DNA from: Janthinobacterium sp.
Lineage (GTDB): Bacteria; Pseudomonadota; Gammaproteobacteria; Burkholderiales; Burkholderiaceae_D
NCBI GenBank assembly: GCA_003133225.1
Contig: PKWL01000090.1
Span: 1-64,000, forward strand
DNA length: 64,000 bases
Direction: 5' to 3'
Under the pieces are notes generated by a model. The model was not told where the DNA came from. It made no database searches and saw nothing but the letters and a program-made list of their open reading frames with translations. The position numbers and the translations under genes were made by a program. Of this stretch, positions 53,537-64,000 are shown piece by piece. Each line of letters opens with the position of its first letter. The stretch's first letter is position 1.

Positions 53537-54448
53537 ATGCTGTTCGATTGGTTCACTGTCGGCGCGCAAGCACTGAACTTTCTCGTTCTGGTGTGGTTGA
53601 TGAAGCGCTTTCTTTACAAGCCCATTCTCGATGCCATCGACGCACGCGAGAAACGCATTGCTTTGGCGCTGCTGGACGCTGCCTTGAAACAAACAGCGGC
53701 GCAAAAGGAACGCGACGAATTCCATTCAAAGAATGCGGAATTCGACCAACAGCGCAATGAATTGCTCAGTCAAGTTAAGGATGAAGTCAAGGCTGAACGC
53801 CAACGCTTGCTCGACCAGGCGCGCGAGGCGGCCGATGCCTTGCGCGTCAAACGACAAGATGCCTTGACCAGCGAATTGCAAAGCCTGCAGCGCGACATCG
53901 TCCGGCGCAGCCGCGAGGAAGTGTTTGCCATTGCCAACAAGGTGCTGACCGATCTGGCTGGCACGCCGCTCGAACAACGCATGGCCGAGGTGTTCACGCA
54001 CCGCTTGCGGGCACTGCACGGCAAGGCGAAGGAAACACTGGGAGCAGCCCTTAAAACGACACCTGAGCCCGCAGTTGTGCGCAGCGCTTTTGCGCTGCCG
54101 GCGGATGAACGTGCAAAAATTCAGAACGTCGTCAACGAAACTTTCCCGGTTGACGTTCACCTCCGGTTCGAAACCGAGCCAGACCTGGTCAGCGGAATCG
54201 AACTCACCGCGAATGGACAGAAAGTGGCCTGGAGCATCGCGGACTACCTTACAGCGTTGAAAACCGGCGTCGGCGAACTCTTGAAAGAGCAAGACAAAGC
54301 CGAACCCAAAGCCAAACCTAAGCCCAAAACCCACGCAAAGGCCGAGCCTGAACCCGAGCCTGTGGTCAAAGCCGCGCCTAAACCAAAAGCTGACGCCAAG
54401 GTCGAGCCAAAAGCTGCAGCGCCCAAGAAGACACACGTGAGCTTATGA
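53537..54448 (+). CDS. atpF: N-type ATPase subunit b/delta-like
   Basis: [40 protein letters not shown]; long, Lys/Pro-rich tail. Confidence 0.9.
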   Translation: MLFDWFTVGAQALNFLVLVWLMKRFLYKPILDAIDAREKRIALALLDAALKQTAAQKERDEFHSKNAEFDQQRNELLSQVKDEVKAERQRLLDQAREAADALRVKRQDALTSELQSLQRDIVRRSREEVFAIANKVLTDLAGTPLEQRMAEVFTHRLRALHGKAKETLGAALKTTPEPAVVRSAFALPADERAKIQNVVNETFPVDVHLRFETEPDLVSGIELTANGQKVAWSIADYLTALKTGVGELLKEQDKAEPKAKPKPKTHAKAEPEPEPVVKAAPKPKADAKVEPKAAAPKKTHVSL

Positions 54449-56022
54449 GCGCAGCGCCCGAGTCTTTGCAGGCGGTCTATGACCGCGCGTTCGCAGCCAT
54501 GAGGCAAACGCGCGAAAGCGTTACACCGCAACTGACCCCGCACGAGTTCGGCACCATCACCAGCGTTGCCACCGGCATCGCCATGGTCAGCGGCCTGCCA
54601 GGCGTGGGTTTTGACGAACTGGTGAAATTTCCCGGTGATGTGTTCGGTATCGCCTTCAACGTGGACGAGGATGAAATCGGCGTCGTGCTGTTGGGCGATT
54701 ACTGGCATCTGCATGCCGGCGATCCGGTTGAGCGCACCGGTCGGGTGATGGACGTGGCAGTGGGGGAGGGTTTGTTAGGCCGTGTCATTGACCCACTTGG
54801 GCGACAGCTCGACAGTCTGGGGCCGGTTACCGGCAGCGCGCATTTGCCCATTGAGCGCCCAGCCGCAGCCATCATGGACCGTGCGCCCGTGACCGTGCCG
54901 CTGCAGACTGGCTTGAAAGTGGTCGATGCACTCATTCCGATCGGGCGTGGCCAGCGCGAGTTGATTCTGGGCGACCGGCAGACCGGCAAAACCGCCATCG
55001 TGATCGACACCATCTTGAACCAGCGGGGTCAGGACGTAGTGTGCGTCTATTGTGCGATTGGTCAGCGTGCTTCGGCCGTGGCCAAGACCATCGCCGTATT
55101 AAAGGACCAGGGGGCGATGGACTACTCCGTCGTGGTGGTCACCGAGGGCAACGACGCGCCGGGCCTGGCCTACATCGCGCCTTATGCGGCGACCAGCATT
55201 GCGGAGCATTTCATGGAAGCCGGGCGCGACGTGCTGATTGTCTATGACGACCTCACCCAGCACGCCCGTGCCTACCGCGAGCTCTCGCTGCTGCTGCGCC
55301 GCCCGCCTGGCCGCGAAGCCTTTCCCGGCGACATCTTCTACATCCACTCGCGGCTGCTCGAGCGTGCCACGCATCTGAGCAAGAAGCGCGGGGGCGGCTC
55401 GCTGACTGCGCTGCCCATCATTGAGACCGAAGCGCAGAACATCTCCGCCTACATTCCGACCAACCTGATTTCCATCACCGACGGGCAGATTTACCTCTCG
55501 CCGTCGCTGTTTGAATTGGGCGTGCTGCCGGCCGTGGATGTTGGTAAATCGGTCTCACGCGTTGGTGGCAAGGCGCAACGTGCGGCTTACCGGGCCGTGG
55601 CCGGTGACCTCAAGCTCGCCTACGCCCAGTTCGAGGAACTGGAAACCTTTGCCCGCTTTGGTGCCCGGCTGGACGCGGACACCACCAAAATCATCGAACA
55701 CGGACGACGCATCCGCGCTTGCCTCAAGCAGGCGCAATCCGCACCGGTGTCGGTTGTCGCTCAAATCACCGTGTTGCTGGCCTTGAGCGCAGGACTCTTC
55801 GACGGCGTGCCGCTTGAGCGAATGATGGAGGCCGAACAGGCTGTACGGTTGGCAGCGCAGGACGTGGCGGCCGAGGTCATTGCGCGTTTTGATAGCGCCG
55901 ACAAATTGAGCGATGATGATCGTACAGCAATGATCCAGGTCGCCCGCACAGCGCTGGAAGGCTTCCAACCCAAGCCTGAAGCCGGAACCGGGCCGAACGA
56001 TCAAGCGGATATCAAATCCTAG
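54445..56022 (+). CDS. atpA: N-type ATPase subunit alpha
   Basis: [40 protein letters not shown]. Confidence 0.96.
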   Translation: MSAAPESLQAVYDRAFAAMRQTRESVTPQLTPHEFGTITSVATGIAMVSGLPGVGFDELVKFPGDVFGIAFNVDEDEIGVVLLGDYWHLHAGDPVERTGRVMDVAVGEGLLGRVIDPLGRQLDSLGPVTGSAHLPIERPAAAIMDRAPVTVPLQTGLKVVDALIPIGRGQRELILGDRQTGKTAIVIDTILNQRGQDVVCVYCAIGQRASAVAKTIAVLKDQGAMDYSVVVVTEGNDAPGLAYIAPYAATSIAEHFMEAGRDVLIVYDDLTQHARAYRELSLLLRRPPGREAFPGDIFYIHSRLLERATHLSKKRGGGSLTALPIIETEAQNISAYIPTNLISITDGQIYLSPSLFELGVLPAVDVGKSVSRVGGKAQRAAYRAVAGDLKLAYAQFEELETFARFGARLDADTTKIIEHGRRIRACLKQAQSAPVSVVAQITVLLALSAGLFDGVPLERMMEAEQAVRLAAQDVAAEVIARFDSADKLSDDDRTAMIQVARTALEGFQPKPEAGTGPNDQADIKS

Positions 56023-56042
56023 CGGACTGACAAGGAATCGAC

Positions 56043-56930
56043 ATGAGCGACACCATTGCAAGTCTGCGCCGCAAGATCGGAACGGCGGGCGATCTCCAAT
56101 CCGTGGTCCGCACGATGAAGGCGGTAGCGGCCAGCAGCATTACCCAATACGAGCGCGCAGTGACTGCCCTGGATGATTACTATCGGACGGTGCAACTGGG
56201 GCTGGTCGCGTGCATGCGCGGCATGGAACCCCCTCGTGCCTCGGCGCCAGCGCAGCGCAGGGAACCAGGCGTCATAGCCGCCGTGGTTTTTGGCTCCGAC
56301 CAGGGCCTGGTGGGCCAGTTCAACGATTTGATGGCCGATTTTGTCGTCAAAACGCTGGGTGTTTTACCGGGTCAAAAGACGGTCTGGGCAGTCGGTGAGC
56401 GAATCCAGTCGCGTCTGACTGAGACCAACCTGCCTTTGGGCAAAAGCTTCATCCTGCCCAATTCCATTGGCGCTATTACGCCGCTGGTCGGACAGATACT
56501 GATCGAGGTCGAAACGCTACGAGAAAAAGGTGAGGACGCGCAGGTTTACCTGTTCCATAACCAGCCCAAGTTGGGCTCGGTTTACACGCCGGTGAGTCAA
56601 CGCCTGATGCCTCTGGACGATGTCTGGCGGAACGATCTTGCCACCATGCACTGGCCCACCCATCAGTTGCCCCAGGTGATGAACGACAAAGAGGCAACGC
56701 TGTTGGCACTGGTTCGCGAGTACCTTTTTGTCTCGCTCTTCAGGGCGTGCGCAGAGTCTCTGGCCAGCGAGAACGCCAGTCGCCTGTCAGCCATGCAACG
56801 TGCCGAGAAAAATATTGACGAACTGCTGGAGGACCTGAATCGCTCATTTCACCGCCTGCGTCAAAGTGGTATCGACGAGGAGTTATTCGATGTAGTCTCC
56901 GGCTTCGAAGCCCTGACAAAATCGCAGTAA
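56043..56930 (+). CDS. atpG: N-type ATPase subunit gamma
   Basis: SLRRKIGTAGDLQSVVRTMKAVAASSITQYE; terminal gene. Confidence 0.92.
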   Translation: MSDTIASLRRKIGTAGDLQSVVRTMKAVAASSITQYERAVTALDDYYRTVQLGLVACMRGMEPPRASAPAQRREPGVIAAVVFGSDQGLVGQFNDLMADFVVKTLGVLPGQKTVWAVGERIQSRLTETNLPLGKSFILPNSIGAITPLVGQILIEVETLREKGEDAQVYLFHNQPKLGSVYTPVSQRLMPLDDVWRNDLATMHWPTHQLPQVMNDKEATLLALVREYLFVSLFRACAESLASENASRLSAMQRAEKNIDELLEDLNRSFHRLRQSGIDEELFDVVSGFEALTKSQ

Positions 56931-56942
56931 AAACGGGAAAAA

Positions 56943-58325
56943 TTAACAACGAACCTTGTCCACGCTGGTGCGTCTTCGGCGCAAGCTGTCCACCGCAGTC
57001 AACACCAGCGCCAGCCAAGCCGAACCTGCCGCCGCAGCGCCCAGCACATCACTCAGGTAATGGGCACCCAGATAGACGCGGCTAAAGCCAACCAGCAGCA
57101 CCATGACGAAGGCGCCCAGGACTGCCGCCACACGCCAGCGCCAGACTTGGAGCACCATAACTGCAAACACCGCCAGCAGGCCATACAGCAATGTGGCCGC
57201 CATCGTGTGGCCGCTCGGAAAACTATAGCCATTGAAAATCAGCAACGAATCCGTAAAACTGGGACGCTGACGATGAAAAGAAATTTTCAGAAGCCAGTTC
57301 AGCGCCATGCCGCCGGGAATAACCAACAACAAATCCAGCAACCGATACCAGCAGTGCTTGTGCCACAAGACCAGTGCGCAAACGATCCCGACGCCGGTCA
57401 CCCAGGGGGTCGAAGCGAGACGGGTGATGAGTTCCATGGCTGTCGTCAATCCGGGCGTTTGGCGCTCGTGGAACCACGCGGCGACGCTCCGGTCGATGAC
57501 CGTCAGTGGGTCGCCCGCTAGCACGTCTTGTGCGATGCCACCAAACAACCAGGACGCGCCAAGGATAAACAGGACTCCCAGCGTCAGATGAAGCCCCAGA
57601 TCGCCGCGCGGCGAGAGACGATTGGAAATAAACTCCAATTGGGGCGCAAAGCGTCGGCGCAGGGCTAGCGCGCGCGGATGCTCAGCTAGCGCCTGCCAGC
57701 GCTGCTTGACATCAAGCTCGTGCCTCCCAAGCCAGCGCCAGAGCCAACCCAACACAATGACCAGCAGCAGAGCACCACCGAAAATTTCGCTGGCGCGGCC
57801 TATCCATTTTGCTGCCACCTGCCAACTCGCCCCGGCCAGGTAGCCGATTGAAACGAACACGCTGGCCCAGACGATGCAGCCGGCCGCATTGAAGAGGAGA
57901 AACTTCAGATAGCGCATGCGGTGGACACCCGCGACAAAGGGCATCAGCGCGCGCAGGAGATGCAGGAAATGACTGCCAAAAACGGCCTTGCCGCCATGAC
58001 GCACGAAGGCACTATCGACCCGGTCCAAATGCGCCTGACGCAGTCCCAAACGCGCTCCGCGTTTGAGCAGCCAGCCTGGTCCCAGTTGCCGCCCCAGCTC
58101 GTAGCCGATGCTGTCACCGAGAATGGCAGCGACGGAGATCACAAAGATGAGGTCGCCCGGGTCGAGCAGCCCTTGTTCGGCAAAAAATCCGCCCAGCAGC
58201 ACCAGGCTCTCGCGCGGCATGACCAAGCCCAACAACACATGGCATTCCAGCACCACGATCACGAAGATGACGAGGTAGCCCCAATGTCCGAGCTGGCCTG
58301 CAATATGGATCAAATAGTCAATCAT
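56943..58325 (-). CDS. DedA (VTT)-PAP2 phosphatase fusion membrane protein
   Basis: DedA: ECHVLLGLVMPRESLVLLGGFFAEQG; PAP2: KISFHRQRP...SFPSGHTMAATLLYGL...GFSRVYLGAHYLSDVLGA. Confidence 0.9.
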   Translation of the reverse strand: MIDYLIHIAGQLGHWGYLVIFVIVVLECHVLLGLVMPRESLVLLGGFFAEQGLLDPGDLIFVISVAAILGDSIGYELGRQLGPGWLLKRGARLGLRQAHLDRVDSAFVRHGGKAVFGSHFLHLLRALMPFVAGVHRMRYLKFLLFNAAGCIVWASVFVSIGYLAGASWQVAAKWIGRASEIFGGALLLVIVLGWLWRWLGRHELDVKQRWQALAEHPRALALRRRFAPQLEFISNRLSPRGDLGLHLTLGVLFILGASWLFGGIAQDVLAGDPLTVIDRSVAAWFHERQTPGLTTAMELITRLASTPWVTGVGIVCALVLWHKHCWYRLLDLLLVIPGGMALNWLLKISFHRQRPSFTDSLLIFNGYSFPSGHTMAATLLYGLLAVFAVMVLQVWRWRVAAVLGAFVMVLLVGFSRVYLGAHYLSDVLGAAAAGSAWLALVLTAVDSLRRRRTSVDKVRC

Positions 58326-59635
58326 GAAGCTGCCTTGCCCGGTGCGGTCGCGCTAAAACCCGCGCGTTGCAAGCCGCTGGCGATATAAGCGCAACCGCGC
58401 GTGAGCCGCCACAACAAACCGGTGCGGTAATTCTCAATCATCAAAACAATCGGTCCCTGATTCAGGCCGAAATGCCACGGCGATACCCAGCCGTATGGAT
58501 TATTGTGCTGGTTCGGGTAGGTCGGGTTGAACGTGGCCTTGAAGCCGCAGACATTTCCCGTTTTCAGGTCGACCTGATGCACCAGATAGTCGATGGTCGG
58601 CAACACGATTTCCGGCGCGAACGGCAACGACGCCACCACAGCCCAGGGCGCGATGGTTCCATCATCGGGTCCATACGGCACGCCTCGTCCCACGTAATCG
58701 AGGAAGTGGCGCTCGATACCGTTCACTTTGAGGGTCTTGGGGCCGGGCCCGTCACTCGCGGTAATGCCCCAACAGTCTTTGCCATAACCCGCGAACTTGA
58801 GCGGATTGTCGATCGCGTATTGTTGCTGCGCATAGGTTGCGCGGCGCGTGTTCTCGAAATAGTCGATGCCTTTTTCGCGCATGAACGCGTCCTGAATGCC
58901 ACGAAAATCGATCCAGAGATGAGAAATCTGATGCGTGAACAACGGCCCGGCGTAAAGATAATCGTAGCCGCAACTATTTTTCCACTCGTAGGTGCAAGCC
59001 CACGCTGTGTAGCTCTCCTGCGGCAGCGGATGGGTGGGCGAGCCGAGTCCCAGGATATACAGCACCAGCGCCTCGTCGTAGCCTTCCCAGCGGTATTTGA
59101 GAAATCCGCTTTCAGGTTTCCAGCCGTGCGTCACCGTGAGGCCACCGTTTTGTGCCCACGGCCAGTCGGCACGGCGATAAAGTGCGTCAGCGACGGCGCG
59201 TATTTCCTTTTCCCCATTCGTATCCGCATCAAAATACGCGCCAACAGTCAACGCGCCAGCGAGCAAAATGGCGCTGTCCACGGTCGACAATTCGCATTGC
59301 CACGCACGCCGTCCAGTTTGCATGTCGAGAAAATGATAATAAAAGCCGTGGTAACCGGTGGCATCCGGTTCGAGGCCTTGCGGGCTGTTCCAGAAGAATC
59401 GCAGTGTGGTCAGAACTATCTCGATTGCCGCCGCGCGCGTGATGAAACCGCGCTCGACCGCGACCGGATACGCCGCCAAGCCAAGGCCGGTGGCGGCAAT
59501 GCTGGCGGGCCAATCAGGCGCGGTCTTGTCGAGCACCAGTCCATTTTGCGGATTGGTCCAGAGCAGAAAATAGCGGAAGGTATCGCGTTGAAGCGACTCC
59601 AACTCGGCGTCGATCACGGCTTTGTCGGTTTTCAT
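58322..59635 (-). CDS. Glycoamylase-family (PF10091/GH144-like) beta-1,2-glucanase candidate
   Basis: CGYDYLYAGPLFTHQISHLWIDFRGIQDAFMREKGIDYFENTRRATYAQQQYAIDNP...YGWVSPWHFGLNQGPIVLMIENYRTGLLW. Confidence 0.82.
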   Translation of the reverse strand: MKTDKAVIDAELESLQRDTFRYFLLWTNPQNGLVLDKTAPDWPASIAATGLGLAAYPVAVERGFITRAAAIEIVLTTLRFFWNSPQGLEPDATGYHGFYYHFLDMQTGRRAWQCELSTVDSAILLAGALTVGAYFDADTNGEKEIRAVADALYRRADWPWAQNGGLTVTHGWKPESGFLKYRWEGYDEALVLYILGLGSPTHPLPQESYTAWACTYEWKNSCGYDYLYAGPLFTHQISHLWIDFRGIQDAFMREKGIDYFENTRRATYAQQQYAIDNPLKFAGYGKDCWGITASDGPGPKTLKVNGIERHFLDYVGRGVPYGPDDGTIAPWAVVASLPFAPEIVLPTIDYLVHQVDLKTGNVCGFKATFNPTYPNQHNNPYGWVSPWHFGLNQGPIVLMIENYRTGLLWRLTRGCAYIASGLQRAGFSATAPGKAAS

Positions 59636-59668
59636 GGTGGCGCTGGGCTTGCAACCTCCGCGTTGCCT

Positions 59669-61903
59669 TCAGGCAGACGGTTTCTTGTCAAACTGCCTTT
59701 TTTCCGGCAGCCCGGAAGCCTTGGCTGACGCTGGCGGTGCTGGCACGGCCGATGGCGCTGTCGGTTCTGCGGTTTTGCCGAGTTGCGGGTCACCTGCGAG
59801 TTTGGTGCGCTTCAAGCGCAATGCATTGCCAATCACGGATACCGAACTCAGGCTCATGGTCAGGGCTGCGATCATGGGTGAGAGCAGCCAGCCGGTCAGT
59901 GGATACAGCACGCCAGCCGCAATCGGGATCGCCAGCGCGTTGTAGAGCAGGGCAAACAGAAGATTTTGCTTCATATTGGCCACCGTCGCTTCGGACAGCA
60001 AGCGGGCCGTCGCCAGCGCGCGCAAATCGCCCTTGATCAAAGTGAGTTGCGCGCTGTTCATGGCCACATCGGTGCCGGTACCCATGGCCACGCCGACATC
60101 CGCTTTGGCCAGTGCCGGTGCATCGTTGATGCCGTCGCCGGCCATTGCCACGATGCGTCCTTCTTTTTGCAGCTTTTCCACCAGCAGCAGTTTGTCAGCG
60201 GGCTTCACCTCGCCGTGTACCTCAGCGATGCCCAGTCGCGCCCCCACGGCCTTGGCGGTGGTCAGGCCGTCGCCGGTGGCCATCACGATACGCAAACCGG
60301 CTGCCTTGAGAGTCGCCAAGGCTTCGGGCGTACTCTGCTTGATCGGATCGGACACCGCCAGCAGACCCGCCAGCTTGCCATCGACTGCCAGATGCATGAC
60401 GCTGGCGCCTTCACCGCGCAGGCCTTCAGCCTGTGACATCAGAGGCGCCACCGAGACGCTGATCTGCTGCATCAATGTTGTATTTCCAAGAGCAAGCTGA
60501 CGCCCCGCAACCTGAGCGCGCACGCCGATACCCGAGCCTGACTCAAAGTTTTCCGGCTTGTCCAGCGTCATGCCACGCTCGCGCGCGGCACGTACTATTG
60601 CGTCGGCCAGTGGGTGCTCGCTGCCCTGGTCCAGGCTCGCGGCCAGGCGCAGCACCTCATCAGCCTCAAAGCCCGCAGCCGACACCGCCCGATCAAACGC
60701 CGGGTGTCCCTCGGTCAGAGTGCCGGTCTTGTCGATGATCAGCGTGTCAACCTTGCGCAGGTTCTCGATCGCCGCCGCATCGCGGAACAGCACGCCGCGC
60801 GTGGCCCCCAGCCCCGTGGCCACCATGATCGACATCGGCGTGGCCAGTCCCAAGGCGCAGGGACAGGCGATGATCAGCACAGCCACCGCGTTGACGAGTC
60901 CGAAAACCCAACTCGGCTCCGGCCCGAACAGTCCCCAAACCAAGAAAGTCAAAACGGCAATGGCCATGACGGCGGCGACAAAGTAACCCGCCACCACATC
61001 CGCCATGCGTTGCATCGGTGCCCTGGAACGCTGCGCCTGGGCCACCATTTGCACGATCTGGGCCAGCATGGTAGCGGAGCCCACTTTTTCGGCACGTATC
61101 ACCAAGGCTCCGCTGGTGTTGAGCGTCGCACCGATCACCTTGTCGCCCAGCCGTTTGCTCACCGGCACCGGTTCTCCCGTCAGCATGGATTCATCGACCG
61201 CGCTGCTGCCCTCGGTCACAGTACCGTCCACCGGCACTTTCTCACCCGGGCGCACGCGCAATGCGTCACCGACATGGACGTCGCTCAGGGGTACATCCTC
61301 CTCGCCGCCCTCGGAGCGGATGCGCCGCGCCGTTTTGGGTGCCAAACCGAGCAACGATTTGATCGCCGCCGAGGTCTGGGACCTGGCCTTGAGTTCGAGC
61401 AGTTGGCCCATCAGCGTGAGCGAGATGATCACGGCAGCCGCTTCAAAATACACGGCAACGCGACCCATGATGATGAACGACTGCGGAAACACCTGCGGCG
61501 CGATGGTGGCCACCACGCTATAAACAAAAGCCGCACCGGTGCCCAGACTGATCAGTGTCCACATGTTCAGGCTGCGTTTCACCACCGATTGCCAACCACG
61601 GACAAAGAAGGGCCAGCCGGCCCAGAGCACGATTGGCGTGGCAATAAGCAGTTCAACCCAGCTCTGCACAGTCCCATCAATCCACTGCTGAAAATGGCCA
61701 AACATGGCCAGCACGAAAACGATGACCGTCAACGGCAAGGTCCACCAGAAGCGCCTTGAGAAGTCGCGCAACTCCGGGTTGTCGTTGTCATCGAGCTTGG
61801 GCAGCTCGGGCTCCAGCGTCATGCCGCATTTGGGGCAGTTGCCGGGATGGTCCTGGCGCACCTTGGGGTGCATCGGACAGGTGTAAATCGTCACTTCGGT
61901 CAT
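59669..61903 (-). CDS. copA: CopA-type Cu(I) P1B-ATPase with N-terminal heavy-metal-binding motif
   Basis: [66 protein letters not shown]. Confidence 0.95.
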   Translation of the reverse strand: MTEVTIYTCPMHPKVRQDHPGNCPKCGMTLEPELPKLDDNDNPELRDFSRRFWWTLPLTVIVFVLAMFGHFQQWIDGTVQSWVELLIATPIVLWAGWPFFVRGWQSVVKRSLNMWTLISLGTGAAFVYSVVATIAPQVFPQSFIIMGRVAVYFEAAAVIISLTLMGQLLELKARSQTSAAIKSLLGLAPKTARRIRSEGGEEDVPLSDVHVGDALRVRPGEKVPVDGTVTEGSSAVDESMLTGEPVPVSKRLGDKVIGATLNTSGALVIRAEKVGSATMLAQIVQMVAQAQRSRAPMQRMADVVAGYFVAAVMAIAVLTFLVWGLFGPEPSWVFGLVNAVAVLIIACPCALGLATPMSIMVATGLGATRGVLFRDAAAIENLRKVDTLIIDKTGTLTEGHPAFDRAVSAAGFEADEVLRLAASLDQGSEHPLADAIVRAARERGMTLDKPENFESGSGIGVRAQVAGRQLALGNTTLMQQISVSVAPLMSQAEGLRGEGASVMHLAVDGKLAGLLAVSDPIKQSTPEALATLKAAGLRIVMATGDGLTTAKAVGARLGIAEVHGEVKPADKLLLVEKLQKEGRIVAMAGDGINDAPALAKADVGVAMGTGTDVAMNSAQLTLIKGDLRALATARLLSEATVANMKQNLLFALLYNALAIPIAAGVLYPLTGWLLSPMIAALTMSLSSVSVIGNALRLKRTKLAGDPQLGKTAEPTAPSAVPAPPASAKASGLPEKRQFDKKPSA

Positions 61904-62022
61904 TTGCCGCCTCGCTTGAGGACCCATGCGACGAGGACGACCACCACGATCAGCAGCAAGATCATCGATCCCCCGCCGTAGCCACCCATCCAGCCATAAT
62001 TCCACGTGCCACCATTCATCAT
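61900..62022 (-). CDS. Small single-TM protein (40 aa, not in ORF track) overlapping copA start
   Basis: [46 protein letters not shown] overlap with copA. Confidence 0.78.
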   Translation of the reverse strand: MMNGGTWNYGWMGGYGGGSMILLLIVVVVLVAWVLKRGGK

Positions 62023-62078
62023 AAATTTTCTCCAAAAAAACATCAAAAATCAGCATACGTTGGCATTCGGTCGACCTC

Positions 62079-62094
62079 TGTGCGGCAGCACACG
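62079..62094 (-). promoter_or_regulatory. CRP/FNR-like half-site upstream of the small ORF/copA
   Basis: minus CGTGTGCTGCCGCACA + GAG; -10-like TATGCT (62057-62052) 29.5 nt from centre; distal half degenerate. Confidence 0.4.
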
Positions 62095-62162
62095 CAGTCT
62101 TGCCTTAACAAAGAGTTCTACTTCAATGCGTCCGACTTTCCACAGTGTGCAAAGCTGTTCCC

Positions 62163-62199
62163 ATCAGCAAGCTGTCCGCCAGATTACATTGCTGTTATT
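62163..62199. promoter_or_regulatory. Putative copper box between copA and cusR
   Basis: ATCAGCAAGCTGTCCGCCAGATTACATTGCTGTTATT, 28/37 to the cusF box. Confidence 0.65.
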
Positions 62200-62238
62200 T
62201 GCGCTGCACCGGCATCGAAGCAGCGCAAAATGGCGGGC

Positions 62239-62922
62239 ATGAAAATTCTGATCGTTGAAGACGAGCCCAAAACCGGCGACTACCTCAAACAGGGCTTGGT
62301 CGAAGCAGGCTTCGTCGTCGATCTGGTGCGCGACGGCGCCGATGGCTTGCATCAAGCGCTGACGGAAGATTTTGACTTGGGCATTCTCGATGTGATGCTG
62401 CCCGGCATCGACGGCTGGGCCGTCTTGGCTGGCATCCGTCACTCTGGCAAAGACATGCCAGTCTTGTTTTTGAGCGCACGCGACCATGTCGATGACCGGG
62501 TCAAGGGTTTGGAACTTGGCGCCGACGATTACCTGGTCAAGCCCTTTGCTTTCTCCGAGTTGCTGGCGCGCGTGCGCACTCTTCTGCGCCGTGGCACCAA
62601 AGCTACGGCGGCGGAGTTTTTGCGTGCGGCCGATCTGGAACTCGACTTGATGCGTCGGCGCGTTAATCGGGCTGGCAAACGGATTGATCTGACCGCCAAA
62701 GAATTTGCACTGCTGGAGCTGCTGCTGCGCCGCCAGGGCGAGGTGTTGCCACGCTCGCTGATTGCGTCGCAGGTGTGGGACATGAATTTCGACAGTGACA
62801 CCAACGTGATCGAAGTCGCCATGCGCCGCCTGCGCGCCAAGGTGGACGACGAGTTTGAGCCCAAGCTCATTCGCACCGTGCGCGGCATGGGCTATGTGCT
62901 GGAGAATCCCGCTTGCGCTTAG
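62239..62922 (+). CDS. cusR: CusR/CopR-type OmpR-family response regulator
   Basis: [38 protein letters not shown]; winged helix [36 protein letters not shown]. Confidence 0.95.
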   Translation: MKILIVEDEPKTGDYLKQGLVEAGFVVDLVRDGADGLHQALTEDFDLGILDVMLPGIDGWAVLAGIRHSGKDMPVLFLSARDHVDDRVKGLELGADDYLVKPFAFSELLARVRTLLRRGTKATAAEFLRAADLELDLMRRRVNRAGKRIDLTAKEFALLELLLRRQGEVLPRSLIASQVWDMNFDSDTNVIEVAMRRLRAKVDDEFEPKLIRTVRGMGYVLENPACA

Positions 62923-64000
62923 GTGGCAAAACATCGATTACGCGGCGGCTGACGCTGCTGTTCGTCACGGCCTCGTCGGTCGTGCTGCTGGCGCTGGGTT
63001 TTGTGATCGCTTCCACGGTTGAGAAACATTTTGAAGCCCTCGACATGGAGGCTCTTACAGACAAGATGGAACTGCTTCGCAACGCCCTTGTGCTGCTGAA
63101 ATCGCAGGACGACCTGAAGCCTTTGGCACAGCAGCTTGACCACTCGCTGGCCGGTCACCATGGCCTCGAAGTCATGGTCATCGACAAGAACAAGACCGTG
63201 CTGTTCGCTACGTCAAATGCCCACTTTGACCCTGGGCTGATGCTTGCCAGTGCGACCCAAAGACCACAGCAGCCGATTCTCTGGACCTTGGGCCAACAGA
63301 CCTACCGCGCGATTGCAGCGGAGCTGCCCAGCGGCAGCAGCGCGCGCTCTAGTGTGATCGTGGCCGTGGCTACCGACATTGCCCATCATCAGACCTACAT
63401 GAGCTCCTTTCTGCACACGCTATGGCTTTTTGTCGCCGGCGCAGCGGCGCTGACCGGATTGCTCGGCTGGGCCGCCGCTCGACGCGGCCTGGCACCGCTG
63501 CGCGCCATGCGCGAGCAGACCCACGCAGTGACAGCACAACAACTCAGCCAGCGCCTGCCGGTTGAGTCAGTGCCGGTCGAACTGGCTGAACTGGCGCAGT
63601 CCTTGAACGAAATGCTGGCGCGACTGGAAGAAGCGTTTCGCCGCCTCTCCGATTTTTCATCCGACATCGCGCATGAGTTGCGCACGCCGGTCACCAACCT
63701 GATGACGCAAACCCAAGTCGCCCTCTCAAGAACGCGCAGCGCCGAGGAGTACCACAGCATTCTCGAATCGAATGCCGAGGAGTTCGAACGCATGGCGCGC
63801 ATGATCTCGGACATGCTGCTGCTAGCCAAGGCCGAGAACGACCTGGTGGTACCAACCCGCGAAAAAGTCAATCTCGCAGACGAAGTGCGTGTGTTGTTCG
63901 ATTACTACGAGGCAGTCGCTGAAGAAAAAGGCTTGCACCTTACGGCAGAGGGCCATGGTGAAGTGACTGCCGACCGGCTCATGTTGCGCCGGGCACTGGG
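62913..64000 (+). CDS. cusS: CusS/CopS-type sensor histidine kinase (partial at window end)
   Basis: TTG start overlapping cus[47 protein letters not shown]-box; runs off window. Confidence 0.92.
   Translation, partial: MRLGGKTSITRRLTLLFVTASSVVLLALGFVIASTVEKHFEALDMEALTDKMELLRNALVLLKSQDDLKPLAQQLDHSLAGHHGLEVMVIDKNKTVLFATSNAHFDPGLMLASATQRPQQPILWTLGQQTYRAIAAELPSGSSARSSVIVAVATDIAHHQTYMSSFLHTLWLFVAGAAALTGLLGWAAARRGLAPLRAMREQTHAVTAQQLSQRLPVESVPVELAELAQSLNEMLARLEEAFRRLSDFSSDIAHELRTPVTNLMTQTQVALSRTRSAEEYHSILESNAEEFERMARMISDMLLLAKAENDLVVPTREKVNLADEVRVLFDYYEAVAEEKGLHLTAEGHGEVTADRLMLRRAL

Noticed and set aside
62079-62092. TGTGC-GGCA-GCACA as a canonical 16-bp palindrome towards cusR
   Set aside because: Spacer is 2 nt short and no -10 sits at the class II distance in the + direction; only the - direction (copA) fits, and weakly
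62164-62934. 256-aa - strand ORF
   Set aside because: Antisense to cusR, which has full receiver and winged-helix signatures

Overview
64 kb from a high-GC proteobacterium, probably a betaproteobacterium (inferred from gene content only). It looks like a mosaic accessory region. Left edge (0-4 kb): toxin/HTH/nuclease remnants and a transglutaminase-like membrane protein. 4-14 kb: copper/silver efflux operon (cusF, dsbB/dsbA-like pair, cusCBA) plus Met-rich and metal-binding small proteins. 13.9-23.5 kb (-): P3A-type H+-ATPase, doubly deleted phosphoketolase mini-gene, pgm, tkt, pgi, tal. 23.9-26.7 kb: PP2C-like phosphatase, Nmad2-like protein, HigBA-like TA pair, orphan DnaA-like AAA+ domain. 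26.8-33.2 kb (-): zwf, gnd and a GH94 phosphorylase resembling the C-terminal half of cyclic beta-1,2-glucan synthase. 33.4-42.6 kb: SPFH, PRC-barrel, stress-type small proteins, full phosphoketolase, class I FBP aldolase, histidine phosphatase, pgl. 43.2-49.6 kb: three c-di-GMP proteins. 49.8-56.9 kb: DUF1840 and a complete N-type ATPase operon (atpDCQRBEFAG). 56.9-64 kb: DedA-PAP2, a GH144/glycoamylase-like enzyme, copA, cusR and partial cusS. The most interesting signal is a recurrent CRP/FNR-like palindrome (TGTGC-N6-GCACAGAC). It lies upstream of at least seven separate transcription units. In most of them a -10-like hexamer starts 29.5-30.5 nt from the palindrome centre, the class II (-41.5) geometry. 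It appears to tie the carbohydrate, stress and N-ATPase modules (and perhaps copA) into one regulon. All alignments were done by eye, with no database searches.
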